A DNA stretch of 64,000 nt. Origin: Saturnia japonica (lineage: Eukaryota; Arthropoda; Insecta; Lepidoptera; Saturniidae). Made by a program: the position numbers and the translations under genes. Shown here one piece after another: positions 1 to 11,605 of this stretch. Where the stretch lies: the NCBI GenBank assembly GCA_033032175.1, contig CM065312.1:9300001-9364000 (forward strand). Direction: 5' to 3'. The notes beneath the pieces were generated by a model that saw only the letters and a program-made list of their open reading frames with translations, did no database searches and had not been told where the DNA came from. How positions within the stretch are numbered: position 1 is the first letter of the stretch; every line of letters begins with the position of its first letter.

Positions 1-10
1 GTAGATTATA

Positions 11-1123
11 TCTATATTACATATTATAATATAATAAAGCAGAAAAGTTTTTTACTTTGTTTGTTTAAACACGCTAATCTCTGAAACTACCAGTCGAATT
101 CCAAAAACTCTTTTTGTATAAGATAGCCTTATTCACGGGCAATAGTATAGGCTATAAACATTAAGTTACACTGCCCAGCTAGCCTTTTTAAATACAGATT
201 CTTGTTAAGTAAGTCGGCAGTCAAAGAATTCCTGAACTGCTTTATTTACGTGCGCTGGCGTAATGGTTAGTGATACGTGAATGCAATGTTCTACAAAAAT
301 ATTGGTCCTTAGTATATTTAAAAAAAGGCTGCGATATCATATGCTTATCTCTTATATATAAACCAGAATAAGGTGTTCAGCGATAAACATTTGTTGAAAA
401 TTAGAAAGTGATTTATATGCATTATTTTTTAGGCATTGCATATTAATCCTTACGAACGAAAGTTACTCCATCATCAAGACAATTTTATGTAAATAAACTT
501 TGCCCTTTACAGCTTGTTATTTGGACACATAGTAATTTGAGAAATAATGGAAAATTAAAATAATTCAAAACTCGGCTCAGGTCTATGTCTATAGTTAGTA
601 GTTCTCTAGTAAAAACATTCCCATAAACTGAAGTATTATAAATTATTTTATTTTATTTGGTGATACATGGTGATATTACAGCTAACAAAGTACATAGGTA
701 TATAAAGAAATAACATACAGAAGGCCATTTAATAGTTCACACAAATATACAGTAATGTAAGTATTTAAATAGAATTGGTTGGTAAAATTAGATTGATGAA
801 ATTAGGTAAAAAATTGACTGGTTAGATTTTTCTTAAGTTTGAGAAAATTGGTTTGAAAGAGATCTATATCTATGGTTTTGGAAGTGATATTAATTTGATT
901 GTTAATTCTGACTAAAAAAGAGTTTTTTCTATATGATGATTTCACTAACGGCACGTGTAAAGGGAACTTGTTTCTTGTATTTACAGTAGGCGCTCGCAGG
1001 TTAATATTACTTAGTAGTTCTGCGCAGTCTACCACATCGTTAGTGATTTTTAACAGATATGTGATATAATCAATGAGTGATTTCTTTTAAATTATACGCG
1101 GGTGAAACCGCGGGACACACTAG
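11..1123 (+). mobile_element. Non-autonomous Helitron-like element, family H-A long form, split by a LINE tail
   Basis: The element starts with TCTATATTA after an A (position 10) and ends with CTAG at 1120-1123, after the family's GGTGAAACCGCGGG(G/A)CACA end. The 5' TC and 3' CTAG ends, with no inverted repeats, are the Helitron pattern. It is colinear over most of its length with the copy at 44377-45031, except for about 430 bp of LINE sequence inserted near its 3' end. It encodes no Rep/helicase, so it is non-autonomous. The base after CTAG is C rather than the expected T, probably from mutation. Confidence 0.6.
640..1080 (-). pseudogene. LINE reverse-transcriptase C-terminus and 3' tail, truncated
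   Basis: Reading the minus strand from 1080 to 802 gives an open frame of about 93 residues. It contains INLRAPTVNTRNKFPLHVP and later a TIDIDLFQTNF-type segment. This matches the extreme C-terminal region of insect non-LTR retrotransposon ORF2 proteins, just after the reverse transcriptase. The stop is followed on the minus strand by about 160 bp of 3' UTR, ending in an A-rich tail seen as TTATTTTATTTTATT near 645-658. The copy is 5' truncated and interrupts the Helitron-like element. The clade is unassigned. There is no start codon, catalytic core or endonuclease, so it cannot act alone. Confidence 0.6.
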
Positions 1124-1426
1124 CCAGTATATAATGTACTCTGTGGATGTAGATCCCATGATGGTATAGTGCCCGTAACTTTGCAGTGCTACGATTTTTG
1201 TTTTGTTTTTGGGCACTTTCATCAGTTGTGCGAATTGGACACACAGCAGCTGTGCTCATTCATTTTATAGTTTACTGTTCAAGCCAAAGATAATTCAAAA
1301 CGGTGTCGTGATATGTACCAAATATTTTTGATTTACGATCTTCAGTTTTAGTTTAATTTACGCGACACGTACGTTACTGATACCTCGTTATTAAAAAGAA
1401 ATAATAGTTTATAGTCTTATAAAATG
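1124..1426. other. Stretch with no recognised gene or repeat
   Basis: A+T-rich sequence between two Helitron-like copies. No coding similarity, RNA gene or inverted repeat was recognised. Confidence 0.5.
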
Positions 1427-1759
1427 ACTGGCGGTGTGCCCGCGATTTCACACATGTTTGTTACGCAGTAATTATTTACATCCCGTAATTTTATTTTTAC
1501 TCATATTATTGACAATTCATATATCCTATCAATTGAAAGAATGACAAATTATACCACCCGTGTACAAAATAACATAAAAATCTGTTAAGCCGTTTTAAAG
1601 TTAAATTTCGACGTACAAACAAACAGACTGACAATAAAAATTTCAAGGGAATATTCGTTATGAGTACCCTGTATATATATAGTAGGTATGTCTATCGGGA
1701 AATTTGGAAAAAAATATTACTTATACAGACAGACATGACTACAGATTTATTAATATAGA
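1427..1759 (-). mobile_element. Helitron-like element, family H-C
   Basis: On the minus strand it begins TCTATATTAATAAATC after an A. It ends at GTGTGCCCGCGATTT/CTGG on the plus text near 1427-1448, a decayed CTAG end. Internal text such as CCCGTGTACAAAAT and a GTACAAACAAACAGACTGACA segment is shared with 56265-57085 and 35758-35890. The short reading frame at 1704-1925 is part of this repeat and has no support as a gene. Confidence 0.5.
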
Positions 1760-2034
1760 TATTGTAAGTGGGTTAGATTATTTAGGTAGTATGGTAATAT
1801 TTTCGAAATCTAGCCATTGCATTAGCATGTCATCCACGAAAAGTTCTTATAACGGCCACCTGTTGTTATTAACTTTACCTGCCTTGGTTTGTACTTTTAT
1901 ATATAGTAGATTTTATTTTGTATAAAATTCTTTTAATTTATTTTACATTTTTGGGCCTTGAAAAGCATTTGCGCATTCTTGATTGTCAGAATAAATATCA
2001 TGTAGTACGCACAATGAAATAAAACTGTAACAAG

Positions 2035-2220
2035 GCAATTTTTAACAAAAAAGAAATCCAATTTCAATTATTTCAGAGAGTTTCCTGGTGTATCTCCGAA
2101 GTTGACTGTCCAATATCAATGAAATTAAAATGGGACCACCGTTGAATAATCCCTGTCCAACAAAAAAAGAATCATCCAAATCGGTGCATAAACAAAGAGG
2201 ACCATGAACATCCATAATAT
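2035..2220 (-). repeat. Dispersed repeat family G
   Basis: The minus strand matches 58008-58230 over about 180 bp. Shared words include GATGATTCTT, TTGGACAGGGAT/TTGGAAAGGGAT and CCCATTTTAATTTCATTG. Both copies give similar conceptual peptides (DDS..VG.G...GPILISL.LD..LRRYT.KL). The similarity follows from nucleotide repeat identity, so I do not call it a gene. This is a widespread lepidopteran repeat; its class is unknown to me. Confidence 0.55.
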
Positions 2221-3305
2221 ATACATACATATTATATGTATATATTATATATACATATATATTATATTCAAATTAAATAAATGCCGTTTTTTTTTATTAT
2301 ACATTAATGTCATTTTTTGAACCTTCATTGGCTTGGATATTTTACTCGACTCGAAAGAACTTTTAAATTATAGCTAAATGCACTTAATTTCGCGATTGGT
2401 GTACTCAATCAAAAAAATTTTTTTTTATCTATATACTTTTAAAATTGCGAAAGTATTAAAATTATTCAATATTTGTTCATGTTTATTATTATACGATTCG
2501 TTCACAAGTAACACGGTGTATATTATAAAGTTAGAGTTTTATTCATTGATAAAAACTCAACGATAATTCTATAAAAAATCAAATATAATTGCAAACTCGT
2601 GACTAAAACCAGCTCCAATTTTTTTTAACGTGTTGATTATTCATTAGGGAATCTTTCCCAATAAGGCTAAGCTTTCACCTTATTCAAACTTATTTTAGTG
2701 TGTGCTTAACAAAGTCATAATATTTAATTTAATTAAAGTAACCTATGATTGAAAATTTCATATTATAAATAATTGTTAAAAAAATTATTATTTTATTTTA
2801 TATTTTTACTTTAAATTATTTACGATGGATACCATGGAATTCCGCAAAGTAACGCTTTCGTCAATTAAATATTATATATTATAGTTTTTATAATAACAGG
2901 TTTTATGAATTTTTATCGTTATTACATTCTGTAAAGGAACTAATTTGAAATACAATTAATTACTGATTTGATTAAATGTTACGATAATTAGAAATCATTT
3001 CGTAATTAGTAAATATACGTGGGTATAACATATACCTATTGAGATACCGGGAAGTAAATTTGAAATATGCAATGCGATAAGTTACGCTTGTTTATAATTT
3101 TATTATTAATGTCTACTCGTAATTAACTGACGCAACTCAATCGAGTAACAATTAAAATGCTCGATGCATCAACACGCGACGGTAGGAATGAGGTCATACC
3201 TCCTATTGTCATTATTTATTATTTAGATTGCAATATGATACGTACTCATTTATATAACTTTATATACAGCTCATGCGTAGAATTATATGTTATTATGTTT
3301 GCTAT
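2221..3305. other. A+T-rich stretch without recognised features
   Basis: Starts with alternating TATA/CATA text (2215-2270). Otherwise it is plain A+T-rich DNA. The 62-codon frame at 2378-2566 is low complexity and unsupported. Confidence 0.5.
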
Positions 3306-3561
3306 CGGCCGTTTTCAATAACCTATCTATCCGTTGTTTCAGTTACTAGAGATATACAAATATAACCCTTTGTCCGTACTTTTTTTCAATAACCTATCAA
3401 TGGATAGTTTTTCGTATCTACATCATAATATATACATACCCTATAGCTTGTATAGTTAAGATGAAAGTCGATATATATCCTAAGTTAAAGATAGTACTTA
3501 ATACAAATATGTAGGTACTAATCCGGTATAGTAACCTCTGATATGTTATTGAAAAGGGGCG
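3306..3561. mobile_element. Short MITE-like element
   Basis: The termini at 3306-3327 and 3540-3561 form an imperfect inverted repeat: CGGCCGTTTTCAATAACC against CGCCCCTTTTCAATAACA, about 19 of 22 matching. The TTTTCAATAACCTATC terminal word recurs internally in direct orientation near 3386. The span is 256 bp with no coding capacity, consistent with a deletion-derived DNA transposon. No target duplication was confirmed. Confidence 0.45.
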
Positions 3562-3654
3562 TTAGAAGTGAAAGATATATAACTACGGGTTTATTGCATA
3601 CAACTTCAACAACTAAAACTAAAAGTAAGTAATGTAGTTGCACGTATAAATGGA

Positions 3655-3870
3655 CTAATTGTGTCTCACGGTTTCCCCCGTGTTAAATTTATTCAACCAA
3701 CTCGATACCGCGCCTTGCGTTTAGGCAAACGCGTGACGTTCATGGTTCATGGATACTGCTCCGCTACTTAGAGTTCTAGCGTGATGTTACGATCTTCAAT
3801 AAATAGGCTTATACAATGCAATAAAAAACTAAGTAATCTAACTGGTAATTCCAGAGATAGTGAAAGTTTC
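3655..3870 (-). mobile_element. Helitron-like element, family H-A, decayed
   Basis: Plus text CTAATTGTGTCTCACGGTTT is the reverse complement of the family 3' end, with CTAG decayed to CTAA. It is followed by the reverse complement of the ...CAATAAATTTAACACGGG... segment. The 5' module (ACTGGTAATTCCAGAGAT) lies near 3840-3858. The middle is diverged. Confidence 0.5.
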
Positions 3871-6014
3871 CATTAAAAAAATGGCGATATAATTCTCTTA
3901 CCATAGTTTCAAAATGTACTTTTTCATTGTAATAATTACTACTGGGTTGGAAAATATTGATATTTCAGCCCATTTTCTGACTTAATAGAAATTACTCAAA
4001 TAAACCTCATCTACGATAACTGCAAAACTAACATCTCATATGGTTTTATTAATCATTACGTATACAATGTAGGATATATACAAGTGTTTTTCTTAGCTAT
4101 TATATGCTAATTATAATATTTAAATAAACTTTTAAAATATATATGTAAATACTTCATAATGTTAAAGTACAAACTTGTTATTGGAGGTCATAACTCAGAG
4201 GTGACTTTGGTACTCTTGTTCGTTATTTATATAGTCGTGGGATTTTATAACAATACATCTTTATATCAAAAAATATCAACACTTTGTAGCAATGTCTATT
4301 CATTTGCATTTAAATCCATAATCCGAAACAAATTGGCAGAACAGTCCGCATGAACGATAATAATATTAATAATTCTAGTTCATTGTGATTCGGGAAAGAT
4401 CCGAAGTTATGGGAGGGATAGAATCCTCTCGATGGCGTTCACCTCACGTAGCGGATACCTGTTCACGAATACCGTTCATAATATAGCTAGCTAAGGCTAT
4501 AAGAGTGAATAATTCTCCTAAAATACTATGTATTACATTTTTTAGAGATCAGAACTATATTCTTATAAATTATCATGATTTTAATATTTCTGCTGCTCTT
4601 TTATTTATAAGTAAATGGATTAAAGATTAAAATGATTTTTTTAAATACTATATAATAATTACTTATATATAACAATTAATATAAGTGAAATTTTTCAAAT
4701 CTAAATTGCTTTATTATCAGTTTTGTAAAATTAGCATTAACTTTATAAATTTACTGCAAAAATAAAAGGAGTTCTTATATACAATTTTTTAATGATATTT
4801 AGGTCGCTTACGAAGCGTTTGTTTATGTTACTCTACTTGCAGAGTGATAACTGCGCATTTGAGAAAGAAAAATAACATCTGCAAATTTTTTTGTAACAGA
4901 AATAATCATAGTATTCAAATCGTTATATCAACTTTTGATATAATTTTTTATTCAGTATGTTATGATAAAAATCATTCTTAATGTGTGAAATAATTTAAGT
5001 AGGTACATGGTTAATGTGATTTTACGTCATTGCTACTTTATGAATGGTTTGTTCGCTCGTGAGAAAGTAATATGAAAACTTTTCTGTATTATGTTAAGAC
5101 GAAGAATCCCAATATCCTGTTTGATACATACGATGCGAGGTAAATATTATTCTATGACGGAGAAATCATCTGAAGGAAATTATTTTTATCTTTACCGTAT
5201 GTTAACTGAAAATCAATTTGCGTTGCCGATGTGAATAAGGAAAGAAAATTTCCGGTCACGGATAGAAAAGGTATAAAATTGAAGAAGATTTTGGTTTCTA
5301 TATTTTATACTTAAACTTAAATATTCTTAAGATAATGAGAGTTGATCAGAGTTCAAGGAAAGCTTTTGGAATTTAATGCTCTTTGGATTTTATAAATAAT
5401 AAGTTATTTATCGAAATATGAACTAAAAACTTCTTTGAGAGAACTTAAAGTACTTTCAGTAATATTTTACTACAACAGCCATGTTAATAAGTATATATTT
5501 TAAGATATATACATACATATCATGAACTCAATAGAAGTTAGATACGGGAGACTCATGTTACTTTGTATTTAATCGACTTTGTTCAAAGTAATAAACAGAT
5601 ATTTAGGTAACAGTATTTAACACGCCAAACATGAACCATCGTTTCACAAAAAGGAAGGATGTACCATTTTTGGCGATGTACATATTTTAGATGACGACGA
5701 AGATTGTATATATATATATTTATTTGAAAAGGTATAATCTGTACGTCCAAAATAATTCTAATTATTCTGGCAATAGCAAGCGATGTGACACGTATAGGTG
5801 ACTAATAAAGGAAGTATGATTTATAACTCTGTTAATATAATAAACTTACCGCGTTGTAAACATTAAAATTCTAGATGCGTTTAAAACTGCCTACATTTAA
5901 GTGCGTTTTCTTTATCTATATTATAACATATGCCTGGTGTTATTGGGATGATATTAATGTTTGAAGTTGTAGTAACACAACTAAGAATTTAAGAATTCAA
6001 TTGTTTTTATATAG
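3871..6014. other. Long A+T-rich stretch, no recognised gene
   Basis: A G+C-richer patch at 4385-4475 is open in two plus-strand frames but matches nothing I recognise. The 64-codon frame at 4159-4353 is hydrophobic and A+T-driven. A possible minus-strand donor (GTAAGT, around 5843-5848) has no convincing exon behind it. Confidence 0.4.
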
Positions 6015-6290
6015 TATTCGCTGTGCCTGCGGCTCCTCTCGCGTGGACTACAGACCCCGCTTCCACCCATGGAGGTCTCCTACAGATTATTTTAAAGAAT
6101 AAATATGCTTTTTAATTTTTTTGCGCGGAATCCAAATTGTTTTTCTAAAATAAAAGTTACTCCTTATAACAACAGCTATCTGTCAGTGATAAGTCCCGTC
6201 AAAATCGGTCCAACCGTTTCGGAGATTACCTAGAACAAATAAACAGACGGACAGACAAACAGACCAAAATTTAATGTTGATGTTAATACG
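6015..6290 (-). mobile_element. Helitron-like element, family H-D, fragment
   Basis: It shares GTGCCTGCGGCTCCTCTCGCG and CCCGTCAAAATCGGTCCAAC plus a GACGGACAGACAAACAG segment with the complete copy at 41205-41770. Its CTAG end is decayed and the other end is not recognisable. Confidence 0.5.
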
Positions 6291-6943
6291 TAAATACAAA
6301 AAGCATTCATAAGAGTGTGAAATTTTTGAATTTGAAGCGTGTGCACACATTTTACTTCACGGACATTTTACGGAAAAACTGCTAACTAATTTAGTAAAAA
6401 AAATACATCTATCATATTATCAGTTAATCATGTGAGTATTTATATTATGTAATATGTAAGGAGTAACTAAACTAGTAAACATAATATGTCCCTTAAAGTG
6501 CTAATAATCTAAAATGCTACGACAGTTGGCTGCTAACCAACGCGATGTTAGTTCCTGTTAGCTGTCCGTTCGTTTTTATTTTATACAATCATCAGGACAT
6601 TGTCGGGCAAACTGTTCAAGTGCCTTAATTTGCTCTTACGTTTATTTGTGGTTGCTCATTCCCTAATGATACTAAATTTTTATAGTTACGTATTATTACT
6701 ACTTTGGTACCACGGTCGCTATTATGTTGTGTGTGTTCCGTACTATATTATTATTTTATAAAAGTTTAAATGTAATCGTGTAGTGGTAAATACATTGGGG
6801 CAATGGCTTGCGATAGTAATGCCACCTGCCGCCTGCCAGTGGACGCTGATCCGATGTTGCGCTTTGTTGTCATAATCTGAGAGAGTATTTTAATAAAGTA
6901 CTTACGGCATCGATGAATGTCTACCAAAATTTTATATATATTT
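6291..6943. other. Stretch with no recognised gene or repeat
   Basis: Ordinary A+T-rich DNA with a mildly G+C-richer patch at 6800-6875. No feature supported. Confidence 0.4.
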
Positions 6944-7036
6944 TTACACTACAAAGGTGGCAAACAAGCGTGGAGCCCGCCTGATGGTAAGCAGGCTACC
7001 GTAGGTTATGGACGCTTGTGATACCGAAATATATAT
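6944..7036. repeat. Lepidopteran dispersed repeat, family I
   Basis: Contains CACTACAAAGGTGGCAAAC, CCTGATGGTAAGCAG and ACCGTAG.TTATGGACGCTTG. The same series occurs at 38266-38420 and 43625-43760. This copy is truncated after the TATGGACGC segment and runs into a short (TA)n tract at 7028-7041. Confidence 0.6.
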
Positions 7037-7344
7037 ATATATATCCGATATAGAAAAGAAAAACGTTTTTGTTGGTTTATTCGCTTATCGATCTATCTAC
7101 GTGTAGGCACAGATAGATATTTTTTACAGAATGTTATAACTTGGTATTTATTCTTCACGGCGCGGTGAAACAAGGCAAAATTAAAATCTTCTAAAACCAG
7201 GTATTGAGTGTAAATGACATTGATACCTACGCATCGCCTACCTACATGTATTAATTATAATTAGCTTCTGCTTCGCATAGATTTTTTTTTGGGAGGGTAC
7301 ACCTACATTCTCTTCATATTGCTGAGTATTCTATTGTCCGATGA

Positions 7345-7612
7345 GATAAGTCTGACATAACATACCATCATACCTGTATCCCCGAAGGGTTAGGCAGAGG
7401 TGTTACACCCACTGTTCGCCGGGTATGATTTTAGGTGCCATGTAATAGGAGGCGAGCCTATTGCAATTAATCGGGCACAAAGCCAAACTCCGAGCTCCTA
7501 CTGAGAATTTCATAGAAAAACCCAATAACACTTTGCTCGACCTGAAAATCGAACCCAGGACCTCGAGAGCATTGCAGTGACGCTTACGACCACTAGGCTT
7601 ATGAGGCAGTTT
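7345..7612 (-). mobile_element. tRNA-headed SINE (SINE-C), near complete
   Basis: On the minus strand the head reads GCCTCATAAGCCTAGTGG, with a box A-like segment at plus 7590-7601. The box B-like GGTTCGATTTTC lies at plus 7544-7555. These are the internal RNA polymerase III promoter elements of a tRNA-derived SINE. The body continues with TTTGTGCCCGATTAATTGC and ends near 7345. A second copy lies at 15200-15335. It encodes no protein and would depend on a LINE for mobility. Confidence 0.65.
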
Positions 7613-7659
7613 TTAATATATAAAATCGACAATTTTTCATCTGTGTTTCATTACTCATT

Positions 7660-7698
7660 AAAGCAATTAATAGGGGTTGACGAGCCATTAATTGCTTT
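7660..7698. repeat. Perfect 12-bp inverted repeat with homeodomain-like cores
   Basis: AAAGCAATTAAT (7660-7671) and ATTAATTGCTTT (7687-7698) are exact reverse complements around a 15-nt spacer. Each arm carries an ATTAAT/CAATTA core of the kind homeodomain proteins bind. A regulatory role is inference. Confidence 0.45.
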
Positions 7699-7869
7699 TG
7701 GTGGTGCTTCAGTTGGATCGATTTAATCTGATATCGCTGTATTACTTACTTTATCTATGTTTATATTATATACTGATCATCTGATAGGATAATTCCTATT
7801 TAACGGCATATTAATGAAAAAAATTATAGAATGTTTCACATCATAATTATTATACAAGAAAAGCTACAT

Positions 7870-8096
7870 AAATAAAGCGATTACATTATTTGCATACATG
7901 TAAAGGATTGTTTCTGTGTGTGTTTGTACCCTATATATTCCTAAACCGAATATTCATACGATTGCGATGAAATATTGGTGACTTATTTGTACATACATGC
8001 CCTTGTAATTATATTTAATAGTGCAGCCTGTTTACAACAGATGGCGTGCAAGTCGTTTTCATTTTTCACGGGAACGAAATCGCGAGCAAAAGTTAA
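7870..8096 (+). repeat. Helitron-like repeat, family H-E
   Basis: Begins ...AAAGCGATTACATTATTTGC with a TGTGTGTGTTTGTACCCTAT segment and ends CGGGAACGAAATCGCGAGC AAAAGTTAATA. This resembles the common lepidopteran form ending GCGGGCAAAAGCTAGTA, so the CTAG end looks mutated to TTAA. Only one copy is in this window, so the call rests on recall of the family. Confidence 0.4.
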
Positions 8097-10379
8097 TATA
8101 TTAATGGTATCTACAAATTTTAAAATTGTGACTATATATCAATTAAGCTGGTAATAATATGTAACTGAGGACATTCTTTCATCATTAGTGAATTGTCATC
8201 GCAAAACATCATAACTAACTAACGACAATTCATAGGTACTCAATAAAATTGACAATAATTAAATTACCTATTTATATATTTCCTATCTAATAATTTAGAT
8301 AAAGAAATGACAGTTGCACAACTTCCAACTGATCACTCTGGATAACCATTACGTGGCATTCGGATTGAATGTAATTTTTACAATGATATACATAGTACAG
8401 GAGAGCAAACCGTTAGAGACTAATCTAGTACCTACGGAGTGATAACGATGTTAAATGATTTTGTTTAAAAACTCCTATAAAGATATTTTTGTATATTATT
8501 CAAGCTGATGTTTTATCTTTTGATTATACATAAATATCCAACGGCTAATCTATTTCGCAGCGAAATAACAATGAGTACTTTAAGCGTCTTAAAAACTTGA
8601 TTAGTTAAATGTAGTGAGGACATTTCGGGCTGATGATTCACGTATCTTGGGTACGCACCTATATAATTTAAAACACATCAAGCTAACAAACGCTAACAAA
8701 AAATTGAACTATTTATTATTACAGGAGCAAAGAGTTGAATCAAAAGGCAAATTATAGTTATATGCGAAACGGAATATCATATAAAATGTATGTATAAAGT
8801 CATATCTTTTAACAAAGAAACCAATGGTGACTATCATAATTTTCTTAAACTTCAGATATTACAGAGAGATAAAGAAATATAGTACGGGACCGGTAAATAT
8901 GCTACATTAATCTATCACACTAGCGGCTATGGATTATTTCCCTGGGCATGTACAATTCCTGTTTAAATAATTCATTGTACAATGTTATAGTTTGAATATA
9001 CATATTAATCTTAAGTTGTAAAAACTTCGCATGATATACCTATGTATGTATTCTGTGGCTATCCTTTCCTCTACCTTGGAACGGAATATGATAATACGAC
9101 CGCAATCCGCTCTCTTGGGTTGTTATCCTTTAAAGAAATTGCACCCAAGTATGTTTCAAAAAATGTGTATATGTAGTAATAGAATAGCGAAACAGGAAAC
9201 AAAGACCGCGGAAACCCGTCCACAAATTCTATATAATATTTCCATTGAAGTACTGTGGTATTTTTTTGTGTTTCTGTCATTATTCTGTTACTATTTTAGC
9301 AGCAATTAATTTAATCTTTTATAAGTAATATAGGGATACTTTTATATTGTTATCTAAAAAAATATATGCGCACCTGGACTCAATAGAGCTCAGTACAAAT
9401 AAAAGTACAAGCAACATTATCAGTGTTATCATATTGATCGGCACAAGTATCGATGAATATTAAATCTACTCTGGCTATCATCATTTTCATTGAAACCTGT
9501 GCGTGATATAATTTGTGCAAGCACTGAGTGACATAAAATAACGTAAATTTGAATACATTCGAGCATGTTGTGTTTGCGGGTGGGTACAGCCTTATTATGT
9601 AAATGCAATCCCTCATGTATTTTGTTGCTAAAAGTGTAGCCGTTTTGGAATAATAACGTCAGCTATAAGAATATTATTTAATGCTATCAACTATTTCACT
9701 GCGAAGTAGTAGTCATTGTAAAAATCGACTTTGTTGACTCGATTTACGTTGTATTTTCACTAAAATGACTTTGTCAAGGAAGTCTTAATTTATTATCGTT
9801 GTAAAAATATACAACGAGTTAAGTGATTATTAATTTTACTTCATACCAAAACCGTTTACTAGAACGTTTATTATTCTCAGTTTTATCTTCTTACGTACGT
9901 AGTGCGTACCTTATAATATAAAAGCAAATTGTACGAGTAGGGCAATTTAATAAAACACTATTATAATGAAATTGTTTTGTTTGATAAAAATATTTTTTGA
10001 TATCGTTACGATATTGTTCGTGTTTGTTGTAACATATTTAAAAATCTGTTTTTTGTTTGTCAAATATATTTTAGTTATGTTAGGTCGTAGTTTTAACATC
10101 AATATTTTAAGTATTTTTTTAATCGAAGTATCTTTAAAAACTTGCACATTTTACGCATTTATTGAATAAATGTGAGAGCCGATTTTAAATACGTTTTTTA
10201 AAGTTCTAAAATAGAATGATGTAAAGACTGTGGAGTTATGATCTTGACTTGATCGATAAATTATTCAGAAATATTAAACAAGCACTTTATTGCTTTATAC
10301 TTTAAATCATGCCACATATAATTACTGATAATGTTTAATTACGAGGACAGCATAACGTCACAATACAACACTAGAAGTA
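8097..10379. other. Long stretch with only unsupported short frames
   Basis: Reading frames at 9031-9309, 9380-9616 and 9947-10169 overlap on both strands. They show no recognisable domain, codon pattern or splice context. I see no repeat family or RNA gene here. Confidence 0.4.
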
Positions 10380-10520
10380 GAATGCCCTGCTTCACCACTC
10401 AGCTCCCTGAGCTATAAAGGAAGCATGAAGCATCGCCACCAGACTGCTACCATGCTGCGCCGTCGCGGCGTAGAGGCGTCGCGTCGTACCGCGACTCGCT
10501 AGCGATCGTATAGTCTGTTG
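10380..10520. other. CpG-rich islet with a TATA-like word
   Basis: An abrupt G+C and CpG-rich patch (GCCGTCGCGGCGTAGAGGCG) stands inside A+T-rich DNA. TATAAA occurs at 10414-10419, about 30 bp upstream of the patch. A 17-codon frame starts at ATG 10451 and stops at TAG. It could be a promoter or 5' exon, or an old G+C-rich repeat. Nothing decides between these. Confidence 0.25.
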
Positions 10521-11605
10521 AGTCATCTAATGTGTGATGTGATGTTACAATTATTATAGTATTAACGTAAAATGGATTTAAAAATATTGCTCAAATAATA
10601 AAACTAAAGATAATGTTTATTAAAGTATCACAATTTAAAACAATATTGCCAGGGGTCCCCGCACTAGGCTTCGCCTGTATCTCGAGGAACCAGTTAACAA
10701 TTACATAACATAATTACAAAGTTATGTATGTTATACTAAAGGGAGTTATATATACTTCATAATACAGAAAATAACCAAACAAAACGCTGTACATTGAAAT
10801 TCAAAAACTTAAAGTTAGGGTACCTACTCAGCGTAATTTAAACTGTAAAAATATATTATAATTTTATTTTATAAACTGCGTTTTCGAAATATTAAAAAAA
10901 AATAAAGGATTTTTCTATTTAAATATGACTATCATTTAATATTGTACTAGCATTTATCTTGATCGGTAGTATACTGTTGGTAAGGTGTAGCACAAACAAT
11001 AACCCTAAACGTTTACAGATGCATCCACAATATTCCATACAAAGTAATCCAAACCATATAAACGCGTGTAATTGCTTATTTGCCTGATTTCAAATTCATT
11101 CGCGAATTATGGCCATCACTCGTAGGCCGGACAAATACAGTTTGTAATCGGACGTCCATTTTCACTCAAGTGAAATTTGTTTGAACCGTGAGTATTGGCT
11201 GTTTGTGGGTTAACTCTTTACATTTTTCTTTATATCTAGACTAAAAGTTTACTTTGCGCCTTTACTTAAGAACTGCATATGTTTTTAGAAGTAAATCTTT
11301 TTTAAGTATTATTTTATGGATAACATATTCAAAACTTTGGAGTTTATTTTTATTCCATGAACTCATGAGTTCATCTGTCTTGTTACCATTGTTTTGTAAG
11401 TCAGCTATATTGTACACATAATCGGTTGTAATTAATAATTAATTAACTGGAAACTTCCAACCTAATCTTCAGCGACATTTGGTTGATGAAAGCGTTTTTT
11501 CATGTCAGCAAACTGCTGTGACAATGTCTGTTTAGTAATATCACTATTTAAACTTGTAAGAAGCTTATACAAGTTTATATGGCTTTTAAAACATCAAAAA
11601 AGATA
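10521..11605. other. A+T-rich stretch with one probable repeat scrap
   Basis: AGGGGTCCCCGCACTAGGC and the text up to CTCGAGGAACCAG (about 10650-10692) resemble a repeat I have seen in lepidopteran sequence. No second copy is in the window. Nothing else is recognised. Confidence 0.35.

Noticed and set aside
2042..2230. Conserved-looking peptide shared with 58076-58270
   Set aside because: Similarity is at nucleotide level along a known dispersed repeat, with frames on both strands; no evidence of selection on protein.
9031..9309. 92-codon plus frame with overlapping minus frame
   Set aside because: Open on both strands, no recognisable domain, no splice or promoter context.
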